Part shown: piece after piece, positions 5,186 to 5,244 of the stretch
How the letters are laid out: every line of letters begins with the position of its first letter
How positions within the stretch are numbered: the stretch's first letter is position 1
DNA from: 2-01-FULL-39-10-A sp964565795
Lineage (GTDB): Bacteria > Patescibacteriota > Microgenomatia > Levybacterales > UBA12049
Length of the DNA: 5,244 nucleotides
NCBI GenBank assembly: GCA_964565795.1
Contig: CAZMGC010000047.1
Span: 1-5,244 of the forward strand
Direction: 5' to 3'
Notes under the pieces: model-generated
The model's input: only the letters and a program-made list of their open reading frames with translations
The model's database searches: none
Told to the model about the DNA's origin: nothing
Program-made: the position numbers and the translations under genes

Positions 5186-5244
5186 TTAACCTTGTCTTTG
5201 CTTATGTCTTGGATTATCACAAATAATCCTTACAACTCCACGTC
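5186..5244 (-). CDS. rpmJ: 50S ribosomal protein L36, C-terminal part (runs off the window)
   Basis: Reading the minus strand from 5242, the last 18 residues are RGVVRIICDNPRHKQRQG followed by TAA (5186-5188). This is a near-perfect match to the end of bacterial L36, a protein of about 37-38 residues. The Cys and His spaced C-x4-H are the last two ligands of the zinc ribbon, so this is the zinc-binding form. The first half or so, including the Cys-x2-Cys pair and the start codon, lies beyond position 5244. Its place just before rpsM is the standard order, usually after infA. Confidence 0.93.
   Translation of the reverse strand, partial: RGVVRIICDNPRHKQRQG
5190..5193 (-). promoter_or_regulatory. 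Shine-Dalgarno of rpsM
   Basis: AAGG on the minus strand, 7 bases upstream of the ATG at 5182 and located within the last codons of rpmJ. Confidence 0.55.

Overview
The window comes from an AT-rich bacterial genome (about two thirds A+T by eye) with very tight gene packing. All ten stop codons that can be read are TAA, and no in-frame TGA occurs in any gene, so a TGA-recoded genetic code is not indicated. The ribosomal-protein gene order, the two-gene uppS/idi isoprenoid unit, the tRNA without an encoded CCA tail and the extended or divergent proteins suggest a reduced genome, most likely of the Candidate Phyla Radiation (Patescibacteria, perhaps Microgenomates-like). This placement is inference and not proven by the window.

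Left part, plus strand: the 3' part of a tRNA-Pro(GGG) runs to position 54. A good sigma70-type promoter follows, with its -10 box only 8 bases before the next ATG, so the transcript should be leaderless or nearly so. Two genes overlap by one base: a cis-prenyltransferase of the undecaprenyl diphosphate synthase family (94-840) and a Nudix-fold isopentenyl-diphosphate isomerase-like protein (840-1379). Together they look like a small unit that balances IPP and DMAPP and builds a polyprenyl lipid carrier. Both proteins differ from the textbook enzymes at residues that matter for catalysis or substrate binding.

Right part, minus strand (5244 down to 1376): the tail of the alpha operon, read as rpmJ (partial) - rpsM - rpsK - rpsD - rpoA - rplQ - rplM - rpsI. 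Most spacers are 1-17 bases and one junction overlaps. These encode L36, S13, S11, S4, the RNA polymerase alpha subunit, L17, L13 and S9. The one larger spacer, 87 bases between rpoA and rplQ, holds a GC-rich hairpin of about 42 bases bracketed by identical 8-base direct repeats. It looks like a miniature inserted element and is the most unusual non-coding structure here.

The two transcription units converge, and their stop codons overlap (1376-1379). No terminator is visible between them, so each transcript probably runs antisense into the other. No CRISPR array, phage, transposase gene or classical defence system is present. No stretch over 300 bases lacks a gene.
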